From Corylus avellana (taxonomy: Eukaryota; Streptophyta; Magnoliopsida; Fagales; Betulaceae), in the NCBI RefSeq assembly GCF_901000735.1, contig NC_081543.1, positions 14,287,574 through 14,351,573 of the forward strand: a stretch of DNA of 64,000 nucleotides. Direction: 5' to 3'. Each line of letters opens with the position of its first letter. The stretch's first letter is position 1. The translations under genes were made by a program, and so were the position numbers. This document shows positions 11,281 through 28,539 of this stretch, in pieces. The notes below the pieces were generated by a model. The model was not told the DNA's origin, made no database searches, and was given only the letters and a program-made list of their open reading frames with translations.

Positions 11281-13222
11281 TCAACAAATCTCTACAACAG
11301 ACCTTGAAGCCTCATCAGCATTGGTTTTGTTTACCTTGGATATAGAGTCGTCGAGATAATGTTGATAGATGTATGAAAGAAAGCCCCACACAGCTAACAG
11401 CAGTGCCATCACCTTCGCCCCATCTAACTTGTCATGGAAAAATATCACAGCAAGAATGGGAACAACAGGCAAAGCCAATGTACCAATGACATTGGAGAAG
11501 AGAGAAGACACCTCAAAAACCAACCCCAACATACCCACAGAAGAAATCTGCCATGTCACAGCCGTCCAAATCAAAGTCATCAAGTAGGATATCTTTCCTT
11601 TCTCATATTCCTTCATCTCTTTCTCCAAAACTTTCCAGTCACCGCTTGCGAAAAGTCCTACCACGCACGCACATGTCGCAACAAATGATGGGTATATCTG
11701 CATATTCAAGACAGCAGAGAAGGTCTCTGTTTTTATCACCCTCTGAAAAGACAGCTGCACTAGGGAGAGGTATAATGAGTATGTTGCAGATGCACCGAGC
11801 ATGCAAAGAAATCCAATTACATACTTCCCTTTAGGGACTCCTGCTGTTGTGTTTTCAGAGTCAGCATCGACTGCAAGAAGGGCTGCCGACATGGTAACAA
11901 GGACTAGAGAGTTGAATATAAAGGGTGTGAACTTTTGGGAATTGAGGAAGAAGGAGAAGATCGCGTTGAAGGCCAATTGGGTTGCACATAGTAGAGAATA
12001 AGTAGAGACAGGGAGATATAAGAGTCCGTATGAATACATCAGATTGTCACCTGCCAAGAGTATGCCTAAAAATAGGTAGAGAAAGGCAAGGGTGGAGAGA
12101 GGTGGTGGCCTTGCAGAGGAAGTATTTATGGAGGGTGACAAGAAAAAGAGAAGGGGGATTAGAATTGGGAAGCCTGCTGATTGAACAAATGTTGCCATCC
12201 ATTTACTATTCCCACCTTTATCATAGTATAATCTTCCCAAGAGAGTGGCTGCAGATTGGCCGGCAAGGAGAAAGAAGATGTAAGAAATCACACGAAGCCA
12301 CCACTTGTAATGTTTGAGTTTAGGAAGTTGCAGTAGGTTGGTAAGAGAGAGGCCTTTGTGTGAGTTTTTCTCTGGCTCTTCACCTAATCAGACACACACA
12401 GACAGAAACTAAACATAAGTTTTAGCCCATATCCTCATAATTAAGCAAGGAGAAATTTTATACATACTCTCACTCCCACACTTCAAAGTGCACATTTCCT
12501 AAATGACAGTAAAAATCACTATTGGATCTAAAATTTAATAGTGATCCAACTAAAATTCAATGATGATTTTTACTGCCACGTTGGTAAAATGAATTGTCCA
12601 CATAGAGTAAGGTAGATTATAATGGAGCTCTGAGTGCTTTACTTGCAACTTAACCAACCCTTTTATAGTAATAGCCTTTCCTCAAGTAGTGACCACCTGA
12701 GATGACATTTTTGCTAGTTATAATCCTGGGATGCACTGGAAACAGATGGTTTTGGTTGCTGCTTAAAAGCTGAGTATATGGGATACACAAACTGTTTAAC
12801 TATTTAATAGCCTACGGGTATTTGTGGGAGTTATGTTCTTGAATCTTCATGTTTATCTCATTTACTAACATATATATGCATATTGTTTTAATTTATTGGT
12901 TGTTGTAATAGTATTTTTCTGAAGTTGTTGGGGGTAGAAAAAGTGGACAGAAAGCCATTTGCGAATCTTGCCTTTCACATGTGACAATTTACAGTCTGGT
13001 TTAAAGAATTGAAATTGATATGGCTCTGGATTTACTGATTGCCAGAAACAAAGCTTTACTATTTCCTGCTTGAATGCATTCTATATTCAAATCAGACTAT
13101 GAGGAAATAAAAAGAAGAAAGAAATAACAAATATTCATGCTTTTCAACAGTGAATCGGCGAGATGGGTGAGTGACTAACCTCGGGTTTCTGTTGCTCGTT
13201 GCAGCTCTTGAGCAGCCTCCAT
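11281..13222 (-). CDS. purine permease (PUP-family transporter), two exons
   Basis: Exon 1 is 13222-13180 (43 bp) and exon 2 is 12383-11281. The 796-bp intron has GT/AG ends and the joined phase is consistent, giving 381 residues. The start is the first ATG of exon 1, conserved in the pseudogene copy. A short acidic N-terminus is followed by KWWLRV and the family hallmark segment AGQSAATLLGRLYYDKGGNS, then about ten hydrophobic segments. PUP proteins of the drug/metabolite transporter superfamily import purines, cytokinins and related bases at the plasma membrane, with proton coupling. The substrate of this member cannot be told from sequence. Length is normal for the family, with no broken codons. 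Its paralogue at 4104-5623 is dead. Confidence 0.93.
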
Positions 13223-14146
13223 GAGGATTCAAAGAATCAAATAGATATGCTCATCTGTCTTCTACTGTTTATGTTATAGGCGGCTTAAGTAGTTAACTTG
13301 GTCAACTTGCCTGGTGGCAGCTAGCAAGCTCTTACCGTTTCCTCTTTATGAAGGTTTGTGCCGCCGTCATTCACAGAACCCGACATAATTAGGGACCATT
13401 TTTTGCCAATCAAGTCAACTGTGCTGAACCAATTATTCAAGCAGACTACTTGGACTTTATAAATAGTGGGTCTTGTGTCCTCTTTTAAGTGGGTAGCTAG
13501 AAAGGTGAGAGATGGATCGGGATTGGTTACAATCTCCTATTAACGTTGCAGATTGTTCGACTGCAATTGTAAGAGACTCCTAATAAGGTCTCGAGATCTG
13601 TTCGAGCACTTGGGCCCCATTAAGAGTCTCTTTCAATCGCGTATTCGATTGTATTATAATAAGAACAGACAATTGTAAAAAAATCTTGATCCGTTATTGA
13701 TAGTGCTAGTGAGAAATATGGTGTAATAGAAGTTTTCTTCATGATTAAGACTTTGAATGTATTCAGGATTTGATTTGGACTTTGGAGTGTTCGCCACCAC
13801 ATTTTATGCTGTATATTTTATTAATGAATTTCATCACAGTCAATGGTGGTAGGCCATGGTGTTGAATCTCTTACTAATTGTTTCTCTACTTTAGCTGCTT
13901 CAATGTCATTGGCTGCACTAATCTAAAAACCCACGAGCTAGTCAGCAAAGTTTGGCTTCAGTAGGCTGATATTGGCCTTTACATATTTAAAACTCCTTCA
14001 CATCTATGCCCCTTCCATTATCATCAAATCGGTGTCCCCAGACAAAAGAAATCATTAGTAAGAGATCCAAAAAGCCATCTTTATTTTTGAGAAGATCAAC
14101 AAGGACAGCAATCCGTGGACACTGCACAATGGAACACGATAAATTT

Positions 14147-14197
14147 GTCCCACATGGATTAAATGAGATACAACAGAGCTAGAGCTTTGCTATAAAG
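14147..14197 (+). promoter_or_regulatory. U2 copy B promoter: USE plus TATA box
   Basis: The USE is GTCCCACATGG at 14147-14157 and the TATA box is TATAAAG at 14191-14197, with 33 nt between them. That spacing is the one known for Pol II-transcribed plant snRNA genes. The TATA is about 31 nt upstream of the U2 start. Confidence 0.85.
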
Positions 14198-14221
14198 GAC
14201 TATCAGAAGAAATAAAGAAGC

Positions 14222-14555
14222 ATACCTTTCTCGGCCTTTTGGCTAAGATCAAGTGTAGTATATGTTCTTATTAGTTTAATATTTGATTTATGGTACACTG
14301 ACGTGCATAAATAGTTTATGCACACTAGTCAAAATTTTTTTTAAACAAATATTTAAAAAAAAATTTTGCCTGGCGTGCATAAACTGTTCATGCATATCAA
14401 CGTGCTCTTTATCATTATTTCTGATATGTGGGTCATTGACCCAAATGGCATTAAATTAATTTTTTCCAGGGGAGGGTCCACCGCAGTAGCTTGCTACTGG
14501 GATCCTTAAGCGTCGCCCTTGCGTTGCACTATAGCGAGGGCCAGGCGCACCCCTC
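14222..14555 (+). ncRNA. U2 spliceosomal snRNA, copy B, interrupted by a MITE-like insert
   Basis: The 5' part (ATACCTTTCTCGGCCTTTTGG, AAGTGTAGTA) and 3' part (CCACCGCAGTAGCTTGCTACTGG to CGCACCCCTC) match U2, and the promoter is intact. About 130 bp with inverted-repeat ends separates the 5' domain from the stem-loop II segment (TATGTGGGTCATTGACCCA). The RNA is therefore probably non-functional. Sequence outside the insert is closer to canonical U2 than copy A, including the full 3' stem-loop. Confidence 0.85.
14291..14417. mobile_element. MITE-like inverted-repeat insertion inside U2 copy B
   Basis: The inverted arms at about 14299-14336 and 14363-14400 (roughly 38 nt, few mismatches) share GTGCATAAA..GTTTATGCA. 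The flanks ATATTTGAT and ATTTCTGAT look like a 9-bp target duplication of U2 sequence with two differences. This suggests a Mutator-type miniature element; the exact ends are uncertain. Confidence 0.7.
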
Positions 14556-15150
14556 TAATTCTACACCAAATGTTTCATAAGGATGTTTTTCTCTGATGGG
14601 TTCTTGGGTCATCTACTTGATCTCTTATTATAGACCAAATGTTTCTTTAGGATTTAGGATGTTTTATTTGGAAGGTGATTCTTTCTAGAGAATGGAATCG
14701 AAGCAAGGATTAATGATCTTTTGAATTGCAAATCTATCATAAATTTTTTTAAAAAAAACTAGAAAATATTTTTATAAGAGAAGGTCCAAATGATTTTTTA
14801 TTTTGAGCAACCATTCCTTAATTAGCTGCCCCTGGGCCTTGAGTCCCAGACCAACTCTCATATGATGTGGCCGAAAGATGAGATGGCCGCCTCTCTAAGG
14901 CCAGCTGCCACCCATTTACATTTTTTTCTTTTTAATAAAAGGAAATTATTTGTTTATTTTTTTGGCTAAATTGTCACGTGTTAAACGTATCATTAGTGCT
15001 AATGTGCTTAACTTCCGTTAAAATAACTTCTGTTAATAGATTCCAAAACATCGATTCTATTAAGATGCAAAAAGTAAGGAATAAATTTGCATTTTTCTCC
15101 TAGTCCAACCCAAAAAATGAGTAATATGTCTTTACTAAAATATCTTAGGC
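14556..15150. other. intergenic, no recognised feature
   Basis: AT-rich, with a short GGCCGCC..GGCCAGCTGCC stretch near 14885. No gene or clear element. Confidence 0.4.
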
Positions 15151-15154
15151 AAAG

Positions 15155-15509
15155 GGTGTAAAAAAAAAAACCAGTATAACCGAGTACAACCCATAACCGG
15201 TTACTGGAAAACAGATTTTAAAACCGGTTGGAAAAAACCGTTTACCAAGTACTCTGGTCCAGTTACCGGTTTACAATCACAACAAAGTCTAGCTTATTGG
15301 GACAAAAATGTTAATTGTTTTTTTTTTTTTAAAAAAAAAAAGGGCAAAAAATGGTTAAATTAAGCCCAAAATGCCAAAATTTAAAAAAACCGGTTACTCG
15401 GTCCAGATAACCGGGGCTGGTTATTGCATAACCAAGTAACCGGGTACTCCAATTCCGATTGCCGGTTTTGGCCAATAACCAGGAACTGGAACCGGATTTT
15501 CACCTCTAA
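15155..15509. repeat. ACCGGTTAC-rich repeat, possible hAT-type MITE
   Basis: Many copies of ACCGGTTAC-like words and their complements occur. The ends GGGTGTAAAA and TTTTCACCTCT are roughly inverted. No clear target duplication was found, so the class is a guess. Confidence 0.4.
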
Positions 15510-15947
15510 AACTGACCTTGTTCACCCATGGAAATGCATGAAAATGAAAATCTAATCGAATCAGCAGGTATTACTAACACATCTTGCAGTTAATATCATT
15601 TCAACCAAATCAAAATTTTGAATATATATATATAAGGCAAGAAGAGTTTAAGTCATGGCAAATAATCATCATAGAAATGTGTAAATACCAAAATCTATTC
15701 AAGTCAGTAAATTTTACTACACATCTCACAGGTTATGACAATCTAACCAAACGAACAAATTCCCAAGTCATAGTTCTACTCCTAGCTCTTCAGACCCATA
15801 TGTTGCCTAAGAGAGTTCCCAAAGCAATGCCGTAAAGGATTATACCCGCAACAAGTACATAAAAAAGAAAGAAATCTAAATGAAACCTTTACATATCTGG
15901 GGTAAAGTTGGTTGAAAAACCAAACACCAAGAAAAAGAGTATAATTC

Positions 15948-22564
<6,617 letters not shown>

Positions 22565-22570
22565 TTAGAG

Positions 22571-22655
22571 ATCACAAAGAGAGAGAGATTGAAGAGTGAG
22601 TGAGCTGCAGAGAGAATTTGGTTTGATCTGAGAGAGAGAGAGAGAGGGAGAGATT
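22571..22655. repeat. GA/TC-rich tract at RABH1B 5' end
   Basis: A run of GAGAGAGAG units interrupted by short sequence lies just upstream of the minus-strand start codon. It probably lies in the 5' UTR or core promoter. Confidence 0.7.
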
Positions 22656-22659
22656 TGGC

Positions 22660-23297
22660 AAATATGGAAAGAATTATGGCGGAGTTGTCACGGCATTGTG
22701 TTGGCTCAGGTCACATGCAGTCCATTTTCTTTTGCAAAATGTGAAAAACAATCGTTTGTGAGGGTTTCTTTCTCATCCATAATTAAATAATGTTGATTTT
22801 ACCTATAAAAAAAAAATAATGTTGATTTTAGGGATATTGTTTTAAATTTAAATTTTTATATGGTATTTTAGTTCTAATATAATTAATTTTTTTTTTTAAG
22901 AATTATAAGAACATCGAGCATTTTATATTTATTTGATAAGTATAGTTCATAAGTTATGATTTATTAGACGTGATAATGAGATAAGAGTCTACATTATAAT
23001 TCCTTGTGACAAAAAACGTTTGTTCATAATTTGTGATGGAAATGGACATTTCATTTAATAATCGGTAATGGAAATGGGCATTTCATCTTATAAGAATATA
23101 ACATATTAATCATAATAATTTGTCTTGATCATGAAAATAAGAATTTATGATTGATATGTTGATGTGTCTTGAATGAAATGAGGAATAGATTTCTTTTGAG
23201 TAAAGATTAGACCTAGAACGGATATTATCCTTATTAGAGTTGATTATTGCTTTAGATGGCTAGATCTAATTGATCTCATTGTAAGGTGTAGCAGTGG
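22660..23297. other. intergenic upstream of RABH1B
   Basis: AT-rich, with a short duplication of ATAATGTTGATTTTA near 22785-22830. It probably holds the promoter. No gene is seen. Confidence 0.4.
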
Positions 23298-23489
23298 GAG
23301 TAATGTTATAAGTCTCTCTCGTGTCCTTTTTGAATCCCTCAAAGATTAATGATATAGTTATTAAAAATTAAAATCACTATTAAACTTGTGATTGATCATT
23401 ATTAAATTTTGATTAAATGGTATTTTTAATAGTCACATCATTCTTGAAGAGATTTAAGATGAACACAAGAGAAACTTCTAGAATTACTC
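23298..23489. mobile_element. MITE related to the 5364 element
   Basis: The ends GAGTAATGTTATAAGT and (complement of the other end) GAGTAATTCTAGAAGT are imperfect inverted repeats, with GTAG-containing flanks on both sides. The interior is AT-rich and partly self-complementary. Confidence 0.6.
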
Positions 23490-24226
23490 GTAGTAGGAGT
23501 GGTATTATTCTATTTAAGAGAATAAATGATGAATAAAAACAGGGTTGAGAATTATTTCATATTTATAATTTATTGTATTTTGGAAGTCAAGACTCCCTTT
23601 AAGTTGCCATTAAAGATTATAACTCTCTCAAAGTTCAAAGTAGCTGATATATCATTTTCTTTGGTTTTGTTATTAATTAGTTCGCAACAGTAAGATTATA
23701 ATTAGTTTACAATAGTAAGAATCCCAATATTATGTTTTATTGGATTAGATTTCATGAGATGTTTAGCATGTTTGGAATTGTGTTTGAGAAATAGAACTTT
23801 TAACGTAAGATTATAATTTGTTGGAGATAAAATCTACTATGGGTCCCACTATCTATCAATCATCCTCCAAGGCCGAGACCCTTTGACGCTCTTGTTATTT
23901 TGCAAAAAATCCATTGCCGGTCGAGCCGTACCAAAAGTTGCATCAACATAATTAATTATAATTTATTGGATATGCTAATCCAATAAAACATAATATAGCA
24001 AAAATAAATCAGTTCTAGCAATTCAACTAGAGATTTTCCCTCCTCCTTAAATCTATAAATTGGATTGGCAATAACAAAAAGACTTATCATGATGCCCATA
24101 TTTTTATTTTATATTGGAAAATTTTATAATTAATTCCTAAATTTTCACAATATTTCAATTTAATCTCTTGATACTAATGATGACAATTAGCTTTCAAGTA
24201 GTTTTTGTGGTTATGTCATGTAAACA
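23490..24226. other. intergenic, no recognised feature
   Basis: AT-rich. It contains a possible MITE end (GCATGTTTGGAATTGTGTTTGAGAA near 23768) but no gene. Confidence 0.4.
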
Positions 24227-24636
24227 AAGTGACATAACTACTTCTTCTTCTTCTTCTTTTTTTCTTTTTCTTTTTTTAATTTTAATTTTAATTTTTTTTT
24301 TTTTTTTTTTAAGGAAATCTTTCATATTCATTCATTTAAAAAAATCAAGAGCACAAGCCTTTACATTATAGAGCATAAAGCTCTGATAAATCATAGTTAA
24401 AGCTATAATGTTACAACGTCATAAAAACGAACATAAAAATCTTACAATCAAGTCTTATCTATGATTTCAACATCTGCTAACCCATGTCCAAACTTCAGTT
24501 ATAGAACAGATCTACGCCAGACTCAATCTAATACATAAGTAGCCCATTTTCTCAACTTTTATTTTTCCGGTCATAAGGACAAAACTCTCCCACCGAAACT
24601 AATCATTCTCGACCCAAAGGACATGACAAAAACCTT

Positions 24637-25363
24637 TGTTGGGTCATGGATCAGCCCATTTAATATTCAATAACCTTTAGGCCCAGTTTGAGAAAGCCCA
24701 AGACTTGGACACGAGACTCATGAATCCGAGACCTACGTCCGAGGCCCAGTAAGCTGAGTCTCTCGCATCCGAGGCTATTAACGCCGAGACTCCCAAAGCC
24801 GAGACCATGAAGTCCGAGATTAACTCAGGACATGTAAATCTCGGCTTAAGGGATAACTCAGGTGTCCTAGAACCTATTGCTGTTGGTAAATAAATAATCT
24901 TGTTGTTTACTAAGGCACCAAACCAATCTACAATTCAAATCCTCTATATATCAATAAAGATAAGCCAGCAACCGAGTCCCACTCGGTCCCTTGATCTCGA
25001 GCCACTAAAATCACGGAATAATTAACAAACATTATCTGTCATTCAAATGTTTGTTCAGCTAATATCAAGGGATAAGATTCATGAATATGTGGGAAATCAA
25101 ATTCTCTCCCTGCCTATAAATACAAGTCATATTATCGAAGCAAAGGTAATCACAACTCTCATTATCTAAACTTCGTAGTTGTTGACAATATCCTTTTTCT
25201 TTCTCATCCTGACTTAGGCATCGGAGTGTTCCTGCCGGCTCACCCCCGGTCACTTCGATCCTTCTTTCTTCTTTGTTGTGCAGTCAAATAGTTCATTCGT
25301 GTGTTGGTCAACTCAAGCTCGGCAAGCGTGCCACGTCATCATTTGGAAAACTGTGCATCAATA
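24637..25363 (+). repeat. gypsy 5' LTR (727 bp)
   Basis: It starts TGTTGGGTCATGG and ends GCATCAATA, and pairs with 40435-41146. Several CCGAGAC/CCGAGGC words occur within it, and the same word recurs in the internal spacer. It would contain the element promoter. Confidence 0.93.
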
Positions 25364-25366
25364 GTT

Positions 25367-25383
25367 TGGCGCCGTCTGTGGGA
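25367..25383 (+). promoter_or_regulatory. gypsy primer binding site
   Basis: TGGCGCCGTCTGTGGGA lies 3 nt after the LTR, where a tRNA 3' end (ending CCA) would anneal to prime minus-strand DNA. It is not the initiator-Met type. Which tRNA it matches cannot be settled by eye. Confidence 0.75.
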
Positions 25384-25417
25384 CCTTCGATTTTCATCAG
25401 TTCTCTACTAATCCAAA

Positions 25418-26495
25418 ATGGTGACTACCCGTTCCACTGCTGCAGGCTCCAACGCACCACCACCATCCGATCTAGCCGAATTCATGAAGCAGATGTCCGA
25501 ATCCATGAAGGCTCTGAAAAAGCAGAATGAAGACCTGGCTGTAAGGCTCACAGCCGTTGAGGGCCGTAATAGCCAGAGGGACCAAGAGCGAGCAAGAAGG
25601 CATGAAGAACGGCGTGAGAGGGAAAGACGAAGGGAAATTCGCGATGGGAAGCGAACTACAGGTTCACATCGCGATGATGAAGCAAGTTCAGTCCAAGCCA
25701 ACCATCATACTACTGTCCAGAATGAGGAGCATCGTGAGCAGCAGAACCCAGAGAGGTCTCAGCATACTAGGCCTCGAAGGGAGCAATTTCAAGGGCAAAA
25801 TGAGGCCCATATGAGTGCTGACATGGAAGACCTAAAAAAGAAGTACGAAAAGCTAACTCGCAAGTTGGCTGCAAAGGATGAAAAAACCCCTGCTGCGGGG
25901 TTTATGGATAACACCGACCTGCCTTTCACTGATCGAGTGTTAAGTTTTCATTTGCCTGAAAACTTCAAGATGCCTCACGTCAAGGAGTTTAACGGTAGTG
26001 GCGACCCTTCTGAACATATGGAAAGCGTCTGTGTTCACTTTTTCCTTCATAGGTTTCCAGATGAAATAGCATGCAAAATCTTTCCTCTCACTTTGGAAGG
26101 CGTTGCTCAAGACTGGTTTGCCAGATTGCCTGCCAAGTCAATAGAAAGTTTCAAAGAACTTGGAAGTCTCTTTTTAAGCCAATTCCTGGCTACCAAAAAG
26201 AGGAGGAAGCACTCGGCTTGCTTACTGTCATTGCGTCAGGGGAAGGAAGAAAGTCTGAAAGATTTCATGCATAGGTTCAATAAAGAAAAATTGCTAGTGG
26301 ATAACTCAGGGGATCAAACGGTATTATCCGCATTATGGCATGGAGTCAGGCCAAATGGGCCTCTAATGGCTGAAGTATCAAAGAGTTTGACAGAAATAAC
26401 TCTTCCCGAGTTTATCGCCAAGACAGAGGAGTATATTAATCAAGAGGAAATGATTAAGGCTCTCACGAAAGGTCAGGAGGAAGAAGACCAGGAGA
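25418..26495 (+). pseudogene. gypsy gag, N-terminal part (interrupted by CACTA)
   Basis: A charged, coiled-coil-prone N-terminus (Arg/Glu-rich, residues about 50-130) is followed by the retrotransposon gag domain (VAQDWFARLPAKSI, FLSQFLATKKRRK, LKDFMHRFNKEKL). The frame stays open to the CACTA insertion at 26496 and continues in register at 32177. Gag forms the virus-like particle. The reading frame was intact when the CACTA element arrived. Confidence 0.88.
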
Positions 26496-26514
26496 CAATA
26501 CAAAAAAAATGGCA

Positions 26515-26865
26515 TTTTCTGACGTGTGCTACAGTATAATTTTTTTGCCACGTTAGCAATTTCCTGACGTTTAAAATATAAAACGTTAGGGAAATTTTTT
26601 CTGACGGGTGAATAGTAACACGTTAGAATTTTCTGACGTGTTACGACGCACACGTTAGAAAAATCTGATGTGTAAAATGCATGAACGTCAGGAAAATATT
26701 TCAGTTTTTTTAAAAATAAACATTGATATAATTGCTGACGTGGTGGGACTTACCACGTCAGACTTTGCTAACGTGGCTATGTGCCACGTCAGAATTTTAC
26801 TGATGTGGCAGATCGCCACGTTAGAAAATTCTGACGTGGTAAATCGCCACGTCAGAATATATATG
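26515..26865. repeat. CACTA left subterminal repeats
   Basis: About a dozen copies of CTGACGTG or the complement CACGTCAG and variants (AACGTTAG, CCACGTTAG) occur in both orientations. In En/Spm elements such short subterminal words bind the TnpA-type protein; that role here is inference. Confidence 0.8.
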
Positions 26866-27200
26866 TATAAATATATATATTTATATATAATTATATATAA
26901 AATTATAATTATAATTATATATAACATTAGAATTATCAGATATTTAAAAGGGAAAATTACAGTTTACCCCCCCAAAGTTGTCAGCGATTTGCAATTCCGC
27001 CTCCAAAGTTTCAATTTTTGCAATCCACCCTCCTAAAGTTTCAATTTTTTGCAATTCAGGCACTCCGTCAGTCAAACCCGCTTTGACTGACGGAACAGTG
27101 ACCACGTGCGACGCACGTGGTCACTTTATGCGATTTAGTGCCCAAAATACCCCCATCAAGTGGTTACACCTTGACCCACGCCCAAACCCATCTGACCCAC

Positions 27201-27796
27201 GCCCCGACTCTGCTGACCCAACCCCCAACCCAGAAGCTCAAGAAGCGCAGGAACGGCGGTGGGTCCGCCACATTGCCGGTGGAGAAGCCGATTGGCAGGC
27301 AGTTGAGGGAAACCCAGTCCGAGATCGCCGACTACGGCTTCGGCCGCCGGTCCTGCGACACCGATCCGAGGTTCTCCCATGACGCGGGTCGGATATCGTT
27401 CGATGCAAGTCGGATATCGTTGGACGATCCACGTTACTCCTTCGACGAGCCTCGGGCATCTTGGGATGGGTACTTGATGGGCAGAACCTTCCCCAGAATG
27501 CCCACAATGGTCTCGGTGGTAGAGGACGCTCCGGTTCACGTTTTGAGGTCCGATACGTAGATTCCGATGGAAGAAAATGCGATTAACGAGGACGAGACGT
27601 CGGTGCCGAGTGGGTCTGCGCAGACGAGGGACTATTACTCAGACTCATCGTCGAGGCGGAGGAAGAGCCTTGACCGGTCCAACTCAATTCGGAAGACTGC
27701 CACGGCTGTTCTGGCGGAGATCGACGAGTTGAAGTCGGTCTCGAATGCAAAGGTGTCTCCGGCCACCACCACCGGTGATTACTTCTTCCAAGGACC
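27201..27796 (+). pseudogene. captured fragment of an OCTOPUS-like (DUF740/UPF0503) gene
   Basis: The plus frame reads conserved blocks of the plant DUF740 family: SEIADYGFGRRSCDTDPRFS, SFDEPRASWDGYL, FPRMPTMVSVVEDAPVHVLR and SSSRRRKSLDRSNSIRKTA. OCTOPUS proteins are polar plasma-membrane proteins that promote phloem (protoxylem/protophloem) differentiation in Arabidopsis. Only an internal part of the family protein is present. A TAG at 27558-27560 interrupts the frame, which then continues to the gap. Its GC content is clearly higher than the surroundings, as expected for captured exon sequence. Confidence 0.85.
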
Positions 27797-27816
27797 NNNN
27801 NNNNNNNNNNNNNNNN
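27797..27816. other. assembly gap (20 N)
   Basis: A run of N inside the Pack-MULE, at the junction of captured gene and right inverted repeat. Its length is probably nominal. Confidence 0.99.
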
Positions 27817-28067
27817 GTGGGTCAGATGGGTTTGGGCGTGGGTCAAGGTGTAACCACTTGATGGGGGTATTTTGGGCACTAAATCGCATAAAGTGACCAC
27901 GTGCGTCGCACGCGGTCACTGTTCCGTCAGTCAAAGCGGGTTTGACTGACGGAGTGCCTGAATTGCAAAAAATTGAAACTTTAGGGGGGTGGATTGCAAA
28001 AATTGAAACTTTGGAGGCAGAATTGCAAATCGCTGACAACTTTGGGGGGGTAAACTGTAATTTTCCC

Positions 28068-28390
28068 TATTTAAAATTATAATTAAATATAATTATAGGT
28101 ATTTCTTTATATATATATATATAGCTATATATATATATATATACTTATATAAATATAATTATCGGATATATTTCTTTTTTTTTTTATATATATATATATA
28201 TATATTATTCCTGACGGGCCATGTTTGGCACGTCAGGAAATGGTATCCGTGCAGTACTTCAATCCGCACGCGCGTCCCATCCACTCCAGCCAGCGCGCCA
28301 TGCCTCTTAATTAAGAGGCCTAGCGCACGCGTTTTGAAATTTTTTTTTTTTTTTTTGTTTTCCCCCAGCTGGCCAGCTGGAGGCACTTCC
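28068..28390. repeat. AT-microsatellite and palindromic stretch in CACTA
   Basis: (AT)n runs at about 28108-28145 and 28180-28206 are followed by a CCTGACGGGCC...GGCACGTCAGG pair. A GC-rich block with CCTCTTAATTAAGAGG then leads into the gene-like segment. Confidence 0.6.
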
Positions 28391-28539
28391 ACACACGATC
28401 GTGTCTCTCTGTTCTCCCAAGCATCATTTTCCCCTCTGTTTTTCTTTCTTTCTTCCGAGCGCCATTGCTGAACCTGAGGAATTTTTTTTCTCTTCTACCC
28501 AAAGTCTTTCTTTATTAAGCTGAGCATTTTTTTCTCTTC

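Larger units (their letters stand above)
26950..28067. mobile_element. Pack-MULE carrying an OCTOPUS-like gene fragment
   Basis: Inverted repeats of 251 bp at 26950-27200 and 27817-28067 differ at about three positions. They are bounded by a perfect 9-bp duplication TATTTAAAA (26941-26949, 28068-28076), the Mutator hallmark. Between them lies host-gene coding sequence instead of transposase. The 20-N gap at 27797-27816 sits at the inner edge of the right arm, so the true internal length is unknown. Confidence 0.93.

Noticed and set aside
27156..27539. Minus-strand frames opposite the OCTOPUS-like fragment
   Set aside because: These are shadows of GC-rich coding sequence. The plus strand carries the recognisable family blocks.
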